From NCBI GenBank assembly GCA_964006375.1, contig OZ023265.1:161460118-161524117 (forward strand): a stretch of 64,000 nt of DNA. The letters run 5' to 3'. The notes under the pieces were generated by a model. It was not told the origin of the DNA. It was given only the letters and a program-made list of their open reading frames with translations, and made no database searches. Positions 44,249-55,842 of the stretch are shown here, in pieces (the stretch's first letter is position 1; each line of letters starts with the position of its first letter). The translations under genes and the position numbers were made by a program. The stretch comes from Tillus elongatus. Its lineage: Eukaryota; Arthropoda; Insecta; Coleoptera; Cleridae.

Positions 44249-44819
44249 GTTCAAGAATGTAATAATTATTTTTATTTATTTTTTACTTATTTATGTTTTA
44301 TTTCCATTTTATTTGTATTATTATTATTGTTGCAGACTATGACGTTTTAGTTTACTTTCGTTCCTTGGTGCTTGGCAGGAATTAATTTGCTGTATATATC
44401 TATTATGCATTTCTCGATGGTTTGGTGCACTGCGCATGTGCGCGTTCGCATTTTACGAAGTCTTGTTCGTTTCAAGAAGAGTTGAGTTTTTGATGTCAAC
44501 CAGAAAGCACGTCGTTCGCGAGTTACCCGTGCTCCGACGATTAGCTAGCTAATAACCCATGTTCGCATGAGTTGACATACCTTATCCACCTGCAGTTGTA
44601 GTGGGCTTCAGTATTGTTAGCAAGACTGAAGAAGTTGGCGGCGAATTGTACGAACAAAGGCAAGATTCCAACACCTATCTGCATGAGAAAACGCTGAATA
44701 ATCGTAAGTGTTTTGATATTTATATGCGGCTAAGTTATCCTGTGAATCCCTATTAGTGCCTATGGAACGACAGTTGAAATTAGAAATTATTCAATTGCGT
44801 TTAAATACAGTCCCTCTCA
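44249..44819 (+). repeat. 5' LTR of BEL/Pao element
   Basis: A 571-bp LTR with TG..CA ends. Relative to the 3' LTR it lacks one T in an early T run and has GTTGCAG where the other has GGTGCAG; otherwise it looks identical. It would hold the promoter and polyadenylation region; no TATA box is assigned. Confidence 0.95.
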
Positions 44820-44820
44820 T

Positions 44821-44837
44821 TGGTCCTTCGAGCCGGA
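44821..44837 (+). other. Primer binding site, tRNA-Tyr type
   Basis: TGGTCCTTCGAGCCGGA starts one base after the 5' LTR. Its reverse complement, TCCGGCTCGAAGGACCA, is the 3' end of animal tRNA-Tyr with CCA as I remember it. This is where minus-strand synthesis would be primed. Confidence 0.85.
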
Positions 44838-45355
44838 TTATCATAGTCTGCATTAAATAACTTAAATTCGTTCAAAAAGCGTTAAAATAAACGTAAATGC
44901 GATACTATATCTTATCGGGTTTTTATTGCGTTTTTTATACCGCTTTTGTTCAAATCTTGAATCGTGTCCACTAAGGACGATTCGTGTCCGTCGGCTTATT
45001 GTCGTCATCGCTGCTGGGTGGTGATCTACTTGTAGTTCATTTGTAACGACTGTTCTGTAATTTAACTACCACAGATTTCTATATTCTGTGGCCTGTCAAT
45101 TTTATTTCTCACAGGGTTTGACGTTTGACATTTCTGATGTTCTGCCTAATATACATAAGATAGGTTATGTTAATGTTTACATGATAGAAGTGATCAAACT
45201 TGTAATCAATTCGTTGTTTACATAAAATACATAATATTTGAATACATTTTATCAATTAGTTGATACATAAAAAACAATAGGTTAATTTCATTCGTGAAAT
45301 TATTAACTTGTTTGCAAGTTAGACTTTTAGTTTGTTAATTTGCTGTCTAATTACA
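44838..45355 (+). other. BEL/Pao leader
   Basis: Untranslated leader between the primer site and the first ATG of the polyprotein. No structure was assigned. Confidence 0.7.
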
Positions 45356-48300
45356 ATGGATAAAAAATTGAAACTTTTAAGGACAGAAACATTTATTCTT
45401 AGTTCTAAATGCCAGAAAATTCTTGAGTTGTTAATAGTTGCTGAGAGAAGTGAAGATGAGTGTGATATATATAAAGCTTTGACTAGATGTGAGGACTTAT
45501 ACCAGTTAAACTCTGCACATCAGTTACTTCACTCTAAAATCCTAGAAATGTTTATTGAAAATGACCAAGAGGAAAAATTGGATCAGGAACATGAATGTTT
45601 GCAAAATTTTGAAGACTTGTATTATTCAATTAAGGAAAAACAACGGTGTGTTTTGGAAATATTGGAAAGAAAGACAACTGTAAGTAAGATTAATACTGAA
45701 GGCTCTAAGCAAACATGTGTCAAACTTCCTGCGATACAGCTTCCTTCTTTTGCTGGTGACATAAAAGAATATCAATGTTTTATTGAATTGTTTAAAAGCT
45801 TAGTTGATGAAAATCAGAATTTAAGTGATGTCGAAAAATTTCATTATTTACTTTTATCTTTGAAAGGTGAAGCTAGTGTTTTAGTTAAATCACTGCAATT
45901 AACTGCTTCAAACTATCCAATTGCTTTAAATTTACTGGATAAAAGATACATGAATAAACGTATCATAGCAGGTAGTTATTTGCAGGCCTTGTATAAAATT
46001 CCTCCTGTAATGGAGCGAACTTCAAAAAATTTAAACCATGTCATAAATAGTTTTTCTGAAAATTTAAGTGCATTTAGGTCAATAATTCCTGACCTTAAAA
46101 ATCAACTTGATTTTTTGTTGCTGAATCTTCTTGTTCGTAAATTGGATGGCCAGACTAGGGAACGGTTTGAGTTAACTATTTTAGATGATGCATTGCCCTC
46201 AATTCAGGAGTTGATTGAGTTTGTTTATGCCCAGGCTCGGGCACTTGAAAACTCTTGTGGGGACTTTGATACTAAAGGTAGGAGAGCTGGTCCCTCAACT
46301 AAATCTTCACGGCTTCGGTTGATTGTGAATTCATGTAAATGTAGTCTTTGTGAATCCAAACATGAGCTATATAAATGTGATGTATTTTTAAATAAGTCAC
46401 CTCAGGATAGATTTACTGTGATAAAATCATTGAATCGTTGTATACTTTGCTTTGGTGAGTCGCATCGTGTTTCAGGTTGCAAATCAAAGAGAAAGTGTGG
46501 CCAATGTAAGCAGAGACATAACACTTTGTTGCATTTTAAGGGACAGGTTCACAAGGATAGATCTAAATCAGACAATTCAGACTTAACCAGTCAGCACACT
46601 GATGTTTGCTTAAACTCTGAGACATCAACATCAGATGGTTCAAATGTAGATGAACTACAAAGCTCTTCAACTGGGGTACAAGCTGATCAGATTTTGTGTC
46701 CGATGGGGCAAGGTGGTTCTAGTAATATTGGCCTAAGTGTTTTGGCATCTGTTTCGACGGTGTTGTTGGGTACTGCTGTTGTGGAGAGTGTTGATTGCTC
46801 GGGCAGTTCTCAACTCATCCGTGTGGTTTTGGATTCAGGCAGCCAGTTATCCTTCATTTCGGAAGCATGTGTTCAGAGACTTGGTCTTCGAAGGAAAAGC
46901 TCTTGCGTCACAGTTAGAGGTTTAAGTCAAACACCATCTGCTGTTGGAAAGGGTATAGTTAATTGTTATATTCGACCTCGTGACATGTTGGCCCCAACCT
47001 TGAACATAGAAGCTGTTGTTTTACCAAAAATTCGTTCGGATTTGCCTGATACAACCGTGGACCCTCAAAATTGGAAGCATCTTGATGGCCTCAAATTGGC
47101 CGATCCTAAGTTTCATTTACCTCAGCCCTTAGATATGTTGTTAGGTGCGGAATTTGTTCCGTATTTGTTGACAGGGGGTGTAGTTAGGGGTGAAAGGATT
47201 GGTGATCCCATTGCGATAAATACTATTTTTGGGTACATTCTAATGGGAAAGGTGACATGTGGAGTGCCGCAACAGTCTGAGCAGGTTTGTTTATTTTCAG
47301 AGGTTTCAATTGATCATATAGTTAGCAAATTCTGGGAATTAGAAAACATTCCCTCTGTAATAACCAATAAAGAAGACAGTTATTGTGAACGCCATTTCTT
47401 GGAAACTCATTCGAGAAATCTTTCAGGTAGGTATGTGGTGTCACTTCCATTTCGAGAGGATGGTTGCCACTTAGGGCGCTCTCGTGATATGGCTCTTCGG
47501 AGATTTTACTCGTTAGAGAAATCTCTCCTGAAGAATCCTAGCATTCGTGCAGGTTATATAAATTGTATGAAGGAATATTTGGATTCTAATCATATGGAAG
47601 TTGTGCCAGAAGCACAAATTGAAAAAAAGGATGTGTATTATATTCCTCATCATGCGGTCATTAATGAGAAGAAGCTGAGAATTGTCTATGACGCTTCAGC
47701 AAAATCAAGTAATGGTCTTTCGTTAAATGATACATTGTACACGGGTCCCAAATTGCAACAGGATATTGCAATTTTGTTGACTCGTTTCCGTTTCCATAAG
47801 TTTGTTGCTATTGCTGACATTAAACACATGTATCGTCAGATTCAGGTAGTTTCCGATCAGTGTGACTATCAGCGTATTTTGTGGAGATTCAAAGATGATG
47901 AGCCGGTACGAGAGTACAGACTCAAAACAGTTACGTTTGGAGTCAAACCCTCTCCTTATCTGGCATTACGCACACTACAACAGCTCGCTGTTGATGAGTG
48001 CAGGAGTTTTCCTGTAGCATCAGAAGTCTTGAAAAATGATGTCTATGTCGACGATGTTATTACAGGAGCCTCTTCGCTGGAAGCAATAGTGGAATTACAG
48101 AGACAAGTAATTGGGCTTTGTGAAGCGGGTGGTTTTCCCTTACGTAAATGGGCAAGTAACAATCAGGAAGTTCTGAATAATATTTCCACAGAATTTCAGC
48201 AAAATATTTCATTTGATGCGGAAAAAGAAATCGTTATTAAGATTTTAGGTCTACAATGGAACCCACTCTTGGATCAGTTTACATTTGAAGTAAGACAGTG

Positions 48301-48604
48301 GCAAAGTGTTTGTACAAAGCGATCAATGTTGTCGGAGTTAGCCAGGATTTTTGATCCTTTGGGGTTTTTATCTCCTTGTACGGTTTTCACAAAATGCCTA
48401 ATTCAGCATATTTGGACATTGAAACTTGGTTGGGATGACCCCTTGCCTCCGGCTGTGACACAGCAGTGGGATCAATATCAATCTGAACTACACTTACTGT
48501 CTAGCATACACATAGCAAGATATACTCACATGGGCGATTTAAATCATGCTGTTGAGTTTCATGCCTTAGGATACTTTCAGATCCCATTCAAATACATTTC
48601 GTAG
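45356..48604 (+). pseudogene. BEL/Pao polyprotein, part 1 (gag, protease, RT)
   Basis: From ATG 45356 (MDKKLKLLRTE) 1082 codons are open. Gag occupies roughly residues 1-420 and ends with Cys/His knuckles (CSLCESKHELYKC and CGQCKQRHNTLLH). The aspartic protease has VVLDSGSQLSFIS near residue 492. RT has VYYIPHHAVINEKKLRIVYD, then VAIADIKHMYRQIQV (motif A Asp near 820), TFGVKPSPYLA and NDVYVDDVITG (YVDD near 896). The frame ends at TAG 48602-48604 just after the connection domain, where the RNase H begins (VEFHA..). The expected continuation lies in another frame from 48595. Confidence 0.93.
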
Positions 48605-50514
48605 CTGCTAAGTCGAAAGTCAGTCCGTTGAAAAAAGTGTCTCTTCCCAGGCTAGAATTATGTGCTGCTTTACTGCTTTCTGAATTGGTAAACGCAATTT
48701 TACCTGCCTTTGTATTAGTCCATAGAGACTATAAACTCTTCGCGTGGTCAGATTCAAAAGTGGTGCTTAACTGGCTGGCTTCTCCCTCTCACCGGTGGAA
48801 GACCTTTGTGGCGAATAGGGTCGCGCAAATTCAGGAACTCGTTCCTCCTCATTGCTGGGGATACGTCCCGTCCTTACAGAACCCTGCAGATTGTTCCAGT
48901 AGGGGTATATTTCCATCGCAGCTAGTTTCACATCCCTTATGGTGGACTGGACCTGCCTGGCTATGTTTGACTTCTGAGCATTGGCCAGAGCAAAGCATCT
49001 CTCAGGAACATAGTACTGAAATCTTCCATGAGGAAGTGAAAAATTCGTTGTCCGTTTTCATAACAGAGGACTTCTTCTCATTTATTGGTAGATTCTCCTC
49101 ATTGTCTAAGTTGCAACGTGTAATATGCTACTGCCTGAGATTTGCTTCATATTGTCGGCACAAGAAAAAGGTGGGTGAGAAATTTACCCATCTGGAATTG
49201 CAAGATGCGTTATTGAGACTGATAAAGTTAGTGCAGCATTTTGTGTTTAAATCAGACATAGAATTGTTGTCACAAAATAAAAATTGTTCAAAGAGTATTA
49301 GGAAACTTAATCCATTTCTTGATGATAAAAATATTTTAAGGGTTGGTGGTAGATTGAGGAATTCTTCATTGAATTTTGATGCTAAGCATCCTATTTTGCT
49401 CCCAAGAAAACATGCCTTGACTGTTCTTATTATTGAATACTATCATAAATCCTACTTACATCCTGGTTTTAACACTCTGCATTGTTTGCTTCGGCGACAG
49501 TTTTGGATATTATCTCCCCACCGTGCGATTAAAACTGTGGTGTCAAAATGTCACACATGTTTCAGGGTGAACCCGCCTGTCATATATCCACTTATGGGTA
49601 ATTTGCCTTCCTCTCGATTATCGGAAATAAAGGCTTTTAAATTTGTGGGTGTTGATTTCGGCGGCCCCTTCACTATTACTATGAATAAAGGCAGGGGTGC
49701 AAAAACTTTGAAATCTTATCTTTGCCTTTTTGTATGTTTCACCACTAAGGCTGTTCACTTGGAACTCGCTTCAGATCTCTCCACTGAGGCGTTTCTTGCC
49801 GCTTTTCGTCGATTTGTGTCTCGTCGAGGAAGTTGTGTTAGAATTCACAGCGACTGTGGTAAAAATTTCGTTGGTGCCAGCAGATGTCTTCTCGATTGTA
49901 TGAAATCTGCAGTGGAAATGGCAAATTTTGAGTGGCATTTTAATCCGCCCTCCGCTCCACATATGGGTGGTTTATGGGAAGCTGAGATAAAGTCAGTTAA
50001 ATCTCATTTAATTCGGATTATAGGTGATCAAATTCTTACTTTCGAAGAATTGTCGACGGTTTTCACACAAATTGAAGCTGTTCTGAACTCTAGACCTCTT
50101 TGTAGTTTAAGCTCTGACCCCAATGATTTAACTGCTCTTTCCCCTTCACATTTCTTAAACTTAGAACCCTTGGGTTCCTTCATTGAACATGACTTGTCAG
50201 ATTTAAAGTTGTCTCGCTTGTCACGCTGGCAACGTATCTCTGCTTTCCAACAGAAATTTTGGCGACGTTGGAGTCACGAATACCTTAATACCTTGCAGCA
50301 GCGGAATAAGTGGGATTCAGAAACAAATCCCGTGAGAGTCGGTACTCTTGTTTTAATTAAAGATGAGTTGTCACCACCTCTGCGATGGCGTATGGCCCGT
50401 GTCAGCTCAGTCCACCCAGGAGCAGACGGTATCATTCGCGTAGTTACCGTGAAAACGGCATTGGGAGAGTTGAAACGGCCAGTTACTAAACTGTGTCCGT
50501 TGCCAAATCAGTAG
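48595..50514 (+). pseudogene. BEL/Pao polyprotein, part 2 (RNase H remnant, integrase)
   Basis: Homology resumes at FVAAKSKVSPLKKVSLPRLE in a different frame from part 1 and stays open to TAG at 50514. Compared with the family, a short stretch at the start of RNase H, which should carry the first catalytic Asp, is missing. RNase H then keeps FAWSDSKVVLNWLASPSHRW. The integrase has a zinc-binding HH-CC region (YHKSYLHPGFN..CHTC) and the DDE triad in VGVDFGGPF, IHSDCGKNFVGA and APHMGGLWEAEIKSVK. The C-terminus KRPVTKLCPLPNQ is typical. The break probably prevents a full product. Confidence 0.93.
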
Positions 50515-50548
50515 GGTAGAGTAAAATAGTATTTTACGGGGTGCGGAA

Positions 50549-51120
50549 TGTTCAAGAATGTAATAATTATTTTTATTTATTTTTTACTTATTTATGTTTT
50601 ATTTCCATTTTATTTGTATTATTATTATTGGTGCAGACTATGACGTTTTAGTTTACTTTCGTTCCTTGGTGCTTGGCAGGAATTAATTTGCTGTATATAT
50701 CTATTATGCATTTCTCGATGGTTTGGTGCACTGCGCATGTGCGCGTTCGCATTTTACGAAGTCTTGTTCGTTTCAAGAAGAGTTGAGTTTTTGATGTCAA
50801 CCAGAAAGCACGTCGTTCGCGAGTTACCCGTGCTCCGACGATTAGCTAGCTAATAACCCATGTTCGCATGAGTTGACATACCTTATCCACCTGCAGTTGT
50901 AGTGGGCTTCAGTATTGTTAGCAAGACTGAAGAAGTTGGCGGCGAATTGTACGAACAAAGGCAAGATTCCAACACCTATCTGCATGAGAAAACGCTGAAT
51001 AATCGTAAGTGTTTTGATATTTATATGCGGCTAAGTTATCCTGTGAATCCCTATTAGTGCCTATGGAACGACAGTTGAAATTAGAAATTATTCAATTGCG
51101 TTTAAATACAGTCCCTCTCA
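50549..51120 (+). repeat. 3' LTR of BEL/Pao element
   Basis: A 572-bp LTR, almost identical to the 5' LTR. A purine-rich GGGGTGCGGAA directly precedes it and is the likely plus-strand primer site. Confidence 0.95.
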
Positions 51121-51430
51121 AGGTGAAACAGTAAATGTCTTAAATGTATTTATTATTTAGTATTTTTAACAGCAAGTCCGTTCATGTATGGTTTATTGTT
51201 ATTGATTGTTAAAAAAATAAATTAAAAACAATAAAATATTACTTTTATTTTGCATAGATATCAAAATTTTGTAATGTAGGTAAACAAATGGAGGTCCGAT
51301 TATTTAAACTTCTAATTTACGGTTTTGGGAATGTGTATTGTGTAGCATTGAACAAATATGTACCTATTTGGGCAGATTACCGTTCCATGCGATGTTGAAT
51401 ATCGTCAACAACATAACATTAACATACCTA

Positions 51431-52999
51431 GTCCCCTGTGGGTCCGAGGACTAACTAAAATAATAGGCGCAAGGTAACTCCTGCCTGTCGCAAAAGGGGA
51501 CTGATTGGAATCAAACACTGGCGGGGGTCTTGTCCAGGTGGGCCTGGAGGGAGGCGGATATCTCTGGGGTGTGATGTACACCCGGATTTTGAGGCCTCCA
51601 CTCTAGGCTTAGAAATGTACGGTTGCCCGCGCTTGGTTGTTACTCGGGAGCGGGGTTCCGGATAAGTACCGCCTTGGGTTGAGTGCTGGCGGGTGTCGTG
51701 TGTCTAGAGGACCCGGAGGGGGTTGACAACTCTGATGAGTGGTAAACACCCGGAGTTTGAGGCCTTCACTGTGTGCTTCGGAATGGACGGACGGCCACGC
51801 TTGTGTGATACTCGGAGGCGGGGCTTGATGGGATGTCGCCTTGAGTCTAGCACTGGTGGGTGTCGGGTCTAGACGAACCCGGAGGAGAGCATCTTTAGGG
51901 GTTGAGGCCTCTTCTGTGAGCTTCGAAACGGACAAACGACCTCACTTGGATGCTACTCGGATGCGGGACTTCATGATTCTGCCCCGAGTCAAACACTGAC
52001 GGATGTCTGGTCCAGACGAACTCGGAGAGAGGTAATCTCTCTTTGAGCTTTGAGACGGGCAAGCGACTTCGCTCAGATGGCAGTACATCTGTCAAACAAA
52101 GTTTCACCTCGCAGGTGTCGTGTCCTGTCGGAAGCTCGATTTGTTGGGTGAAATTTAAGCTAACGCTGGCAGGTGTTGGGCCTGGACGAACCCGGAGGTG
52201 GCTGGGATCTCTAGTGGTGGATTACACCTGGAAACTTGAGCCTACTCTGTGAGCATCGATAGAGGCTAACGACGCCGCCTGGATGCTGCTCGAGGGCGGG
52301 ACTTCATGATACCGCTTCGAGTCAATGAAACACTGGCGTGGGGCTGGGGGGAGGCGGATATCTCTGGGGGGTGATATGCTCCCGGAGATTGACGCCTCCA
52401 CTGTGACCTCAGAGACTGACAATTGGCCTCGTTTGGTTGTTACTCGGGAGCGGGGTTCCAGATGATACCGCCCTGGCGTGTGTCCAGAGGTCCCGGGGGG
52501 CTCTGATCTCTGATGAGTGGTGAACACCCGGAGTTTGGAGCCCATACTGTGCGCTACGAAACGGACGGACGGCCTCGCTGGAGTGATGCTCGGGAGCGGG
52601 ACTCGATGGGATGTCACCTTGAGACTAACACTATCAAGTGTCAGGTTTAGACGAGCCTGATGGGAGCTGAGATCTCTAGGGGTGGATTGCAACTGGAGAT
52701 TACATGCTGCTCGAGAGCAGGACTTGATACCGCCTCGAGGCAAACACTGACGGATGTCGGGTCCAGACGAACTCGGAGAGAGGTTATCTCTCTTTGAGCT
52801 TCGAAATGGGCAAGCGACTTCACTCAGATGGCAGTACACCTGCCAAACAAACTTTCACCCTCAAGAAAAGATCGGCTCCCTCAGGGAGCTGGAATTGATG
52901 GGTGCATTCTAAATAATTAGACGTGACCCACAATAGAACTAAGGTCGCGGTGGAGGGACTGGAATAGCCCACTCACAATAAAATCTAATCTAATCTATC
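51431..52999 (+). mobile_element. GC-rich composite retroposon, copy 3 (full length)
   Basis: A 1569-bp insertion inside the TIR element, bounded by an 11-bp repeat TAACATACCTA (51420-51430 and 53000-53010) that is present once in copy 1 of the TIR element (near 26837). It begins GTCCCCTGTGGGTCCGAGGA, has the CCTGCCTGTCGCAAAAGGGG box, then several repeats containing CTCGGGAGCGGGG, GACGGACGGC and GGTCCAGACGAACTCGGAG, and ends AATAAAATCTAATCTAATC. ORFs in it (for example 52222-52839 -) are by-products of repeat periodicity. Confidence 0.9.
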
Positions 53000-53324
53000 T
53001 AACATACCTACACTTTTAACTTACGTAAAAACGGAATGAAAATGCTAAGTTTTGATAAAAACTGTTTATTTTTATTGTCCAACAGACAGAAAATTATTTA
53101 AAGAAGGTAAACACTGGTCGAACTTGGAAAATGCACAATATACATACAAAATAACCGTCAAAAGGAATTGAGCGCCAATGGACTGAACTGTCAATTGATT
53201 TAGTAACTTTAGGGTCCCTAGTCGTGTTTTTTTGGTTACTTTTTGGACTGCCAACTCATAAAATCATATTACACTAAGAGAGAGACAGAATCTGGTCACG
53301 TGGGGTTTGGGAATTAATGAAAGT

Positions 53325-53640
<316 letters not shown>

Positions 53641-53784
53641 TACATAGTTTATATCAAAAATTAAAGATTTCAAACAATGATTCATTCTTTCAAGATTTTA
53701 TTATTCAAACTACATGATTATAAGTTTAATGTATTATAAATAAGCATATGGAATCAATATGAGATTTATAAAACGCAACCTGTA

Positions 53785-54030
53785 TTAGACTCTGCGTGTT
53801 AGTTTCGTTAGATGTCTCTTGACATAAATCTTCTGTGCATCACTCTCTAGCTGAGTAAGTGCTTTGACTATGGGTGCCATCTGTGCAGTATGATTTTGAT
53901 AATTGCTTCCTCCATGTTGGCGCTTCTGCCCGTATACTACCTTGCCATCAAAATCGTCACTGGGAACCACCAGGTCGGGCTCGACTTGCTGAATTGTTAC
54001 ATTTAAATGTTCCTCTACATCTGCTAACAG
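53785..54030 (-). CDS. DDX1: ATP-dependent RNA helicase DDX1, last coding exon
   Basis: The exon follows ATTCCAG, is 82 codons in phase 0 and ends at TAA 53785. LLADVEEHLNVTIQQVEPDL, FDGKVVYGQK and a C-terminal ALTQLESDAQK match the tail of animal DDX1. The extreme C-terminus (RHLTKLTRRV) differs from the vertebrate sequence as I remember it. Confidence 0.95.
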   Translation of the reverse strand: MLADVEEHLNVTIQQVEPDLVVPSDDFDGKVVYGQKRQHGGSNYQNHTAQMAPIVKALTQLESDAQKIYVKRHLTKLTRRV

Positions 54031-54093
54031 CTGGAATGATATAATATGCCAGTGAGAAACAACTTTCATAAAGCATAAATTGTATCAGTTTAC

Positions 54094-54195
54094 CTGAGGT
54101 TCGTTGTACCATATGCAACATCCTTTGACGTCAGTAAGATTGGTGTTCCAACAATTTTTGCCCCTACTTTTACACCATTCACCGTGATACCAGAC
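54094..54195 (-). CDS. DDX1: DDX1, penultimate exon
   Basis: A 34-codon exon, phase 0, between TTTCTAG and GTAAAC. It reads [20 protein letters not shown] and WYNEPQ, the Cys-rich post-helicase segment specific to DDX1. It is too short to show up as a separate long ORF. Confidence 0.95.
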
Positions 54196-54484
54196 CTAGA
54201 AATATTTATTTCAATGATATTTAGAAAATTACATTATTTCTGTGATTTAATAGTAATACGAATCACCTTTATTCACATCATAAATATAGATATCAAAATT
54301 AACATATAATTACTCTAATATACAGTGTTTCAAAATGTGAAGAAGAATTAGTAATCGCTTAAGTTAAACTTGTCTACGACCAATTCTCATCCCAAAATTG
54401 TGAACACTTTTTCTAGGATCTTAACAACTAAACAAAAAGCTAACCTAACATAATGAACCTTAGAGCAAGAACAAACACCTTAGT

Positions 54485-55270
54485 AATCCAACCTAAGGAC
54501 CATCCTGCACTGTGTGCGGGAGAACAAGAGGAGGGGCTACACCAACAAGCGGATCCTCATAGCCACAGACCGCCAGGCAGCCCTTAAGGTACTAAGTAGC
54601 CCACAGGTAAATTCCTGGCTGGTGAGAATGAGGTGACCCTCATCTGGGTGCCGGGTCACTCCGGGGTCAAAGGAAATGAAGAAGCTGACAGTCTCGTGAA
54701 GAAAGGGTCAGCAGAACCATTTGTGGGACCATAACCGGCTCTGGGCGTGACAAAGAGCACTGCCAGGGGAGCCATTAAGTCCTGGGTCAGAAACCAACAC
54801 AAGGTTTACTGGGCGGACTGTCCAGGGCTCAGACATGGGAAGTCAATAATTGACAGACCCAGTTCAAAGAGAGCTATGGAGCTGCTAAATCTTAGCAGAG
54901 GAGAGCTCAGAAACACAACAGGTCTCTTTACGGGACACATGGCCGTCAAGAAACACCTGCATAAAATGGGGCGGTTCGAAGTGGACCTCGCATGCAGACT
55001 CTGCGGCGAGGGGGAGGAATCAGCCCAGCACATCTTGTGCGAGTGTAAAGCTCTGGACTGCAAAAGACAACTGATCTACGGTCAGTCTACACCGGAGACA
55101 GAGCAATATAAAACTTCACCCTACCAATCGCTGTGCAGGCTAGTTCAAGGGACAGTGATTTTGGAATGGGTGGAGTAAGACTAAGGGTATGCACAATCAA
55201 CCAAAGGTTGCAGTGCTATCGGGGCGGCAAGGCCGCGGACGAGCCCTGAGGAAAAAAAAGTCCTTAAAAC
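54485..55270 (+). mobile_element. LINE 3' fragment with RNase H domain
   Basis: On the + strand, 54520-54720 reads RILIATDRQAALKVLSSPQV and, after a frame change, VTLIWVPGHSGVKGNEEADS, the RNase H domain of I/R1/Jockey-type retrotransposons. 54747-55178 continues to a CCHC-like end (FEVDLACRLCGEGEESAQHI). The 3' end near 55240-55270 is A-rich. It is a different family from the six-copy LINE and lies in a DDX1 intron in antisense. Confidence 0.85.
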
Positions 55271-55295
55271 TCTTTTTCTTTCTTTAATTTTTTAT

Positions 55296-55842
55296 ATATT
55301 TCAACACACCATGAGGGCTTACAGCCTAAATACTATCGTACCGTGGGTGTTGACAAGGAGAAAAGAGGCAACTTGTTAATTCTGGACTTGAAGGTTTGGA
55401 GGTTCAGTGAAGGAAAACATGTGCCGGCAGGGAATTCCACAACTTGGTAGTCCTCAGGACAAATAGGTCTGGTGACCTGGACAGTAAGAGGGTGCATTCG
55501 CTCAGTTTCCCTGGTAGATCTGTTGGGGGAAGCAGGTGGAGGAACTATGAGGAAAGCTCCTCTGAGCAGTGCCCGTGCAGATATCTATAAAAGAACGAGA
55601 GGTCACCAACGGCACGTCGGTGGGCAAGCGATGGCAGCCTTTGGGTGAGGGTAGGGTCACAGATGAGGCGCATAGCTTTCTTCTGAATGGAGTCCAGGAT
55701 AGCAAACGTAGAAGCGGCATCAGCACGCTAGATGTGAGAGCAGTATTCGAGGTTTGGCCTTATTTGTGAAGTATATAAGGTATAGAGATTAGCTGGTGAA
55801 AAGTATTTGCGAGCCCAGAAGAGGAAACCTAATTTCTTAGCA
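55296..55842 (-). mobile_element. Jockey/CR1-like LINE, copy 5 (short 3' fragment)
   Basis: Only the 3' domain is present: CSHIW-type region near 55740, then PSPKGCH.. / SSVTLPSPKG in shifted frames, to the terminal TTTCAACACACC (+ strand) near 55300. It has several deletions of 5-25 bp. Its truncated end touches the 45-bp repeat array. Confidence 0.85.

Larger units (their letters stand above)
44249..51120 (+). mobile_element. BEL/Pao LTR retrotransposon, 6.87 kb
   Basis: Two LTRs (44249-44819, 50549-51120), starting TGTTCAAG and ending TCTCA, flank an internal region with gag, protease, RT, RNase H and integrase. An exact 5-bp duplication AGGTG (44244-44248 and 51121-51125) matches the usual BEL/Pao target size. 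The uninterrupted target is visible in copy 1 of the host TIR element near 26505. The LTRs differ by about one substitution and one indel, so insertion was recent, yet the coding frame is broken in RNase H. Confidence 0.96.

Noticed and set aside
51725..51750. CTGATGAG..GGTAAAC in the GC-rich retroposon (also inverted near 34365), resembling a hammerhead core
   Set aside because: There is no GAAA and no possible stem II between CTGATGA and TAAAC, so the fold cannot form.
52222..52839. 205-codon ORF on the - strand in the GC-rich retroposon
   Set aside because: It is formed by the internal repeats, is not conserved as a frame in the copy at 33061-34671, and shows no domain.
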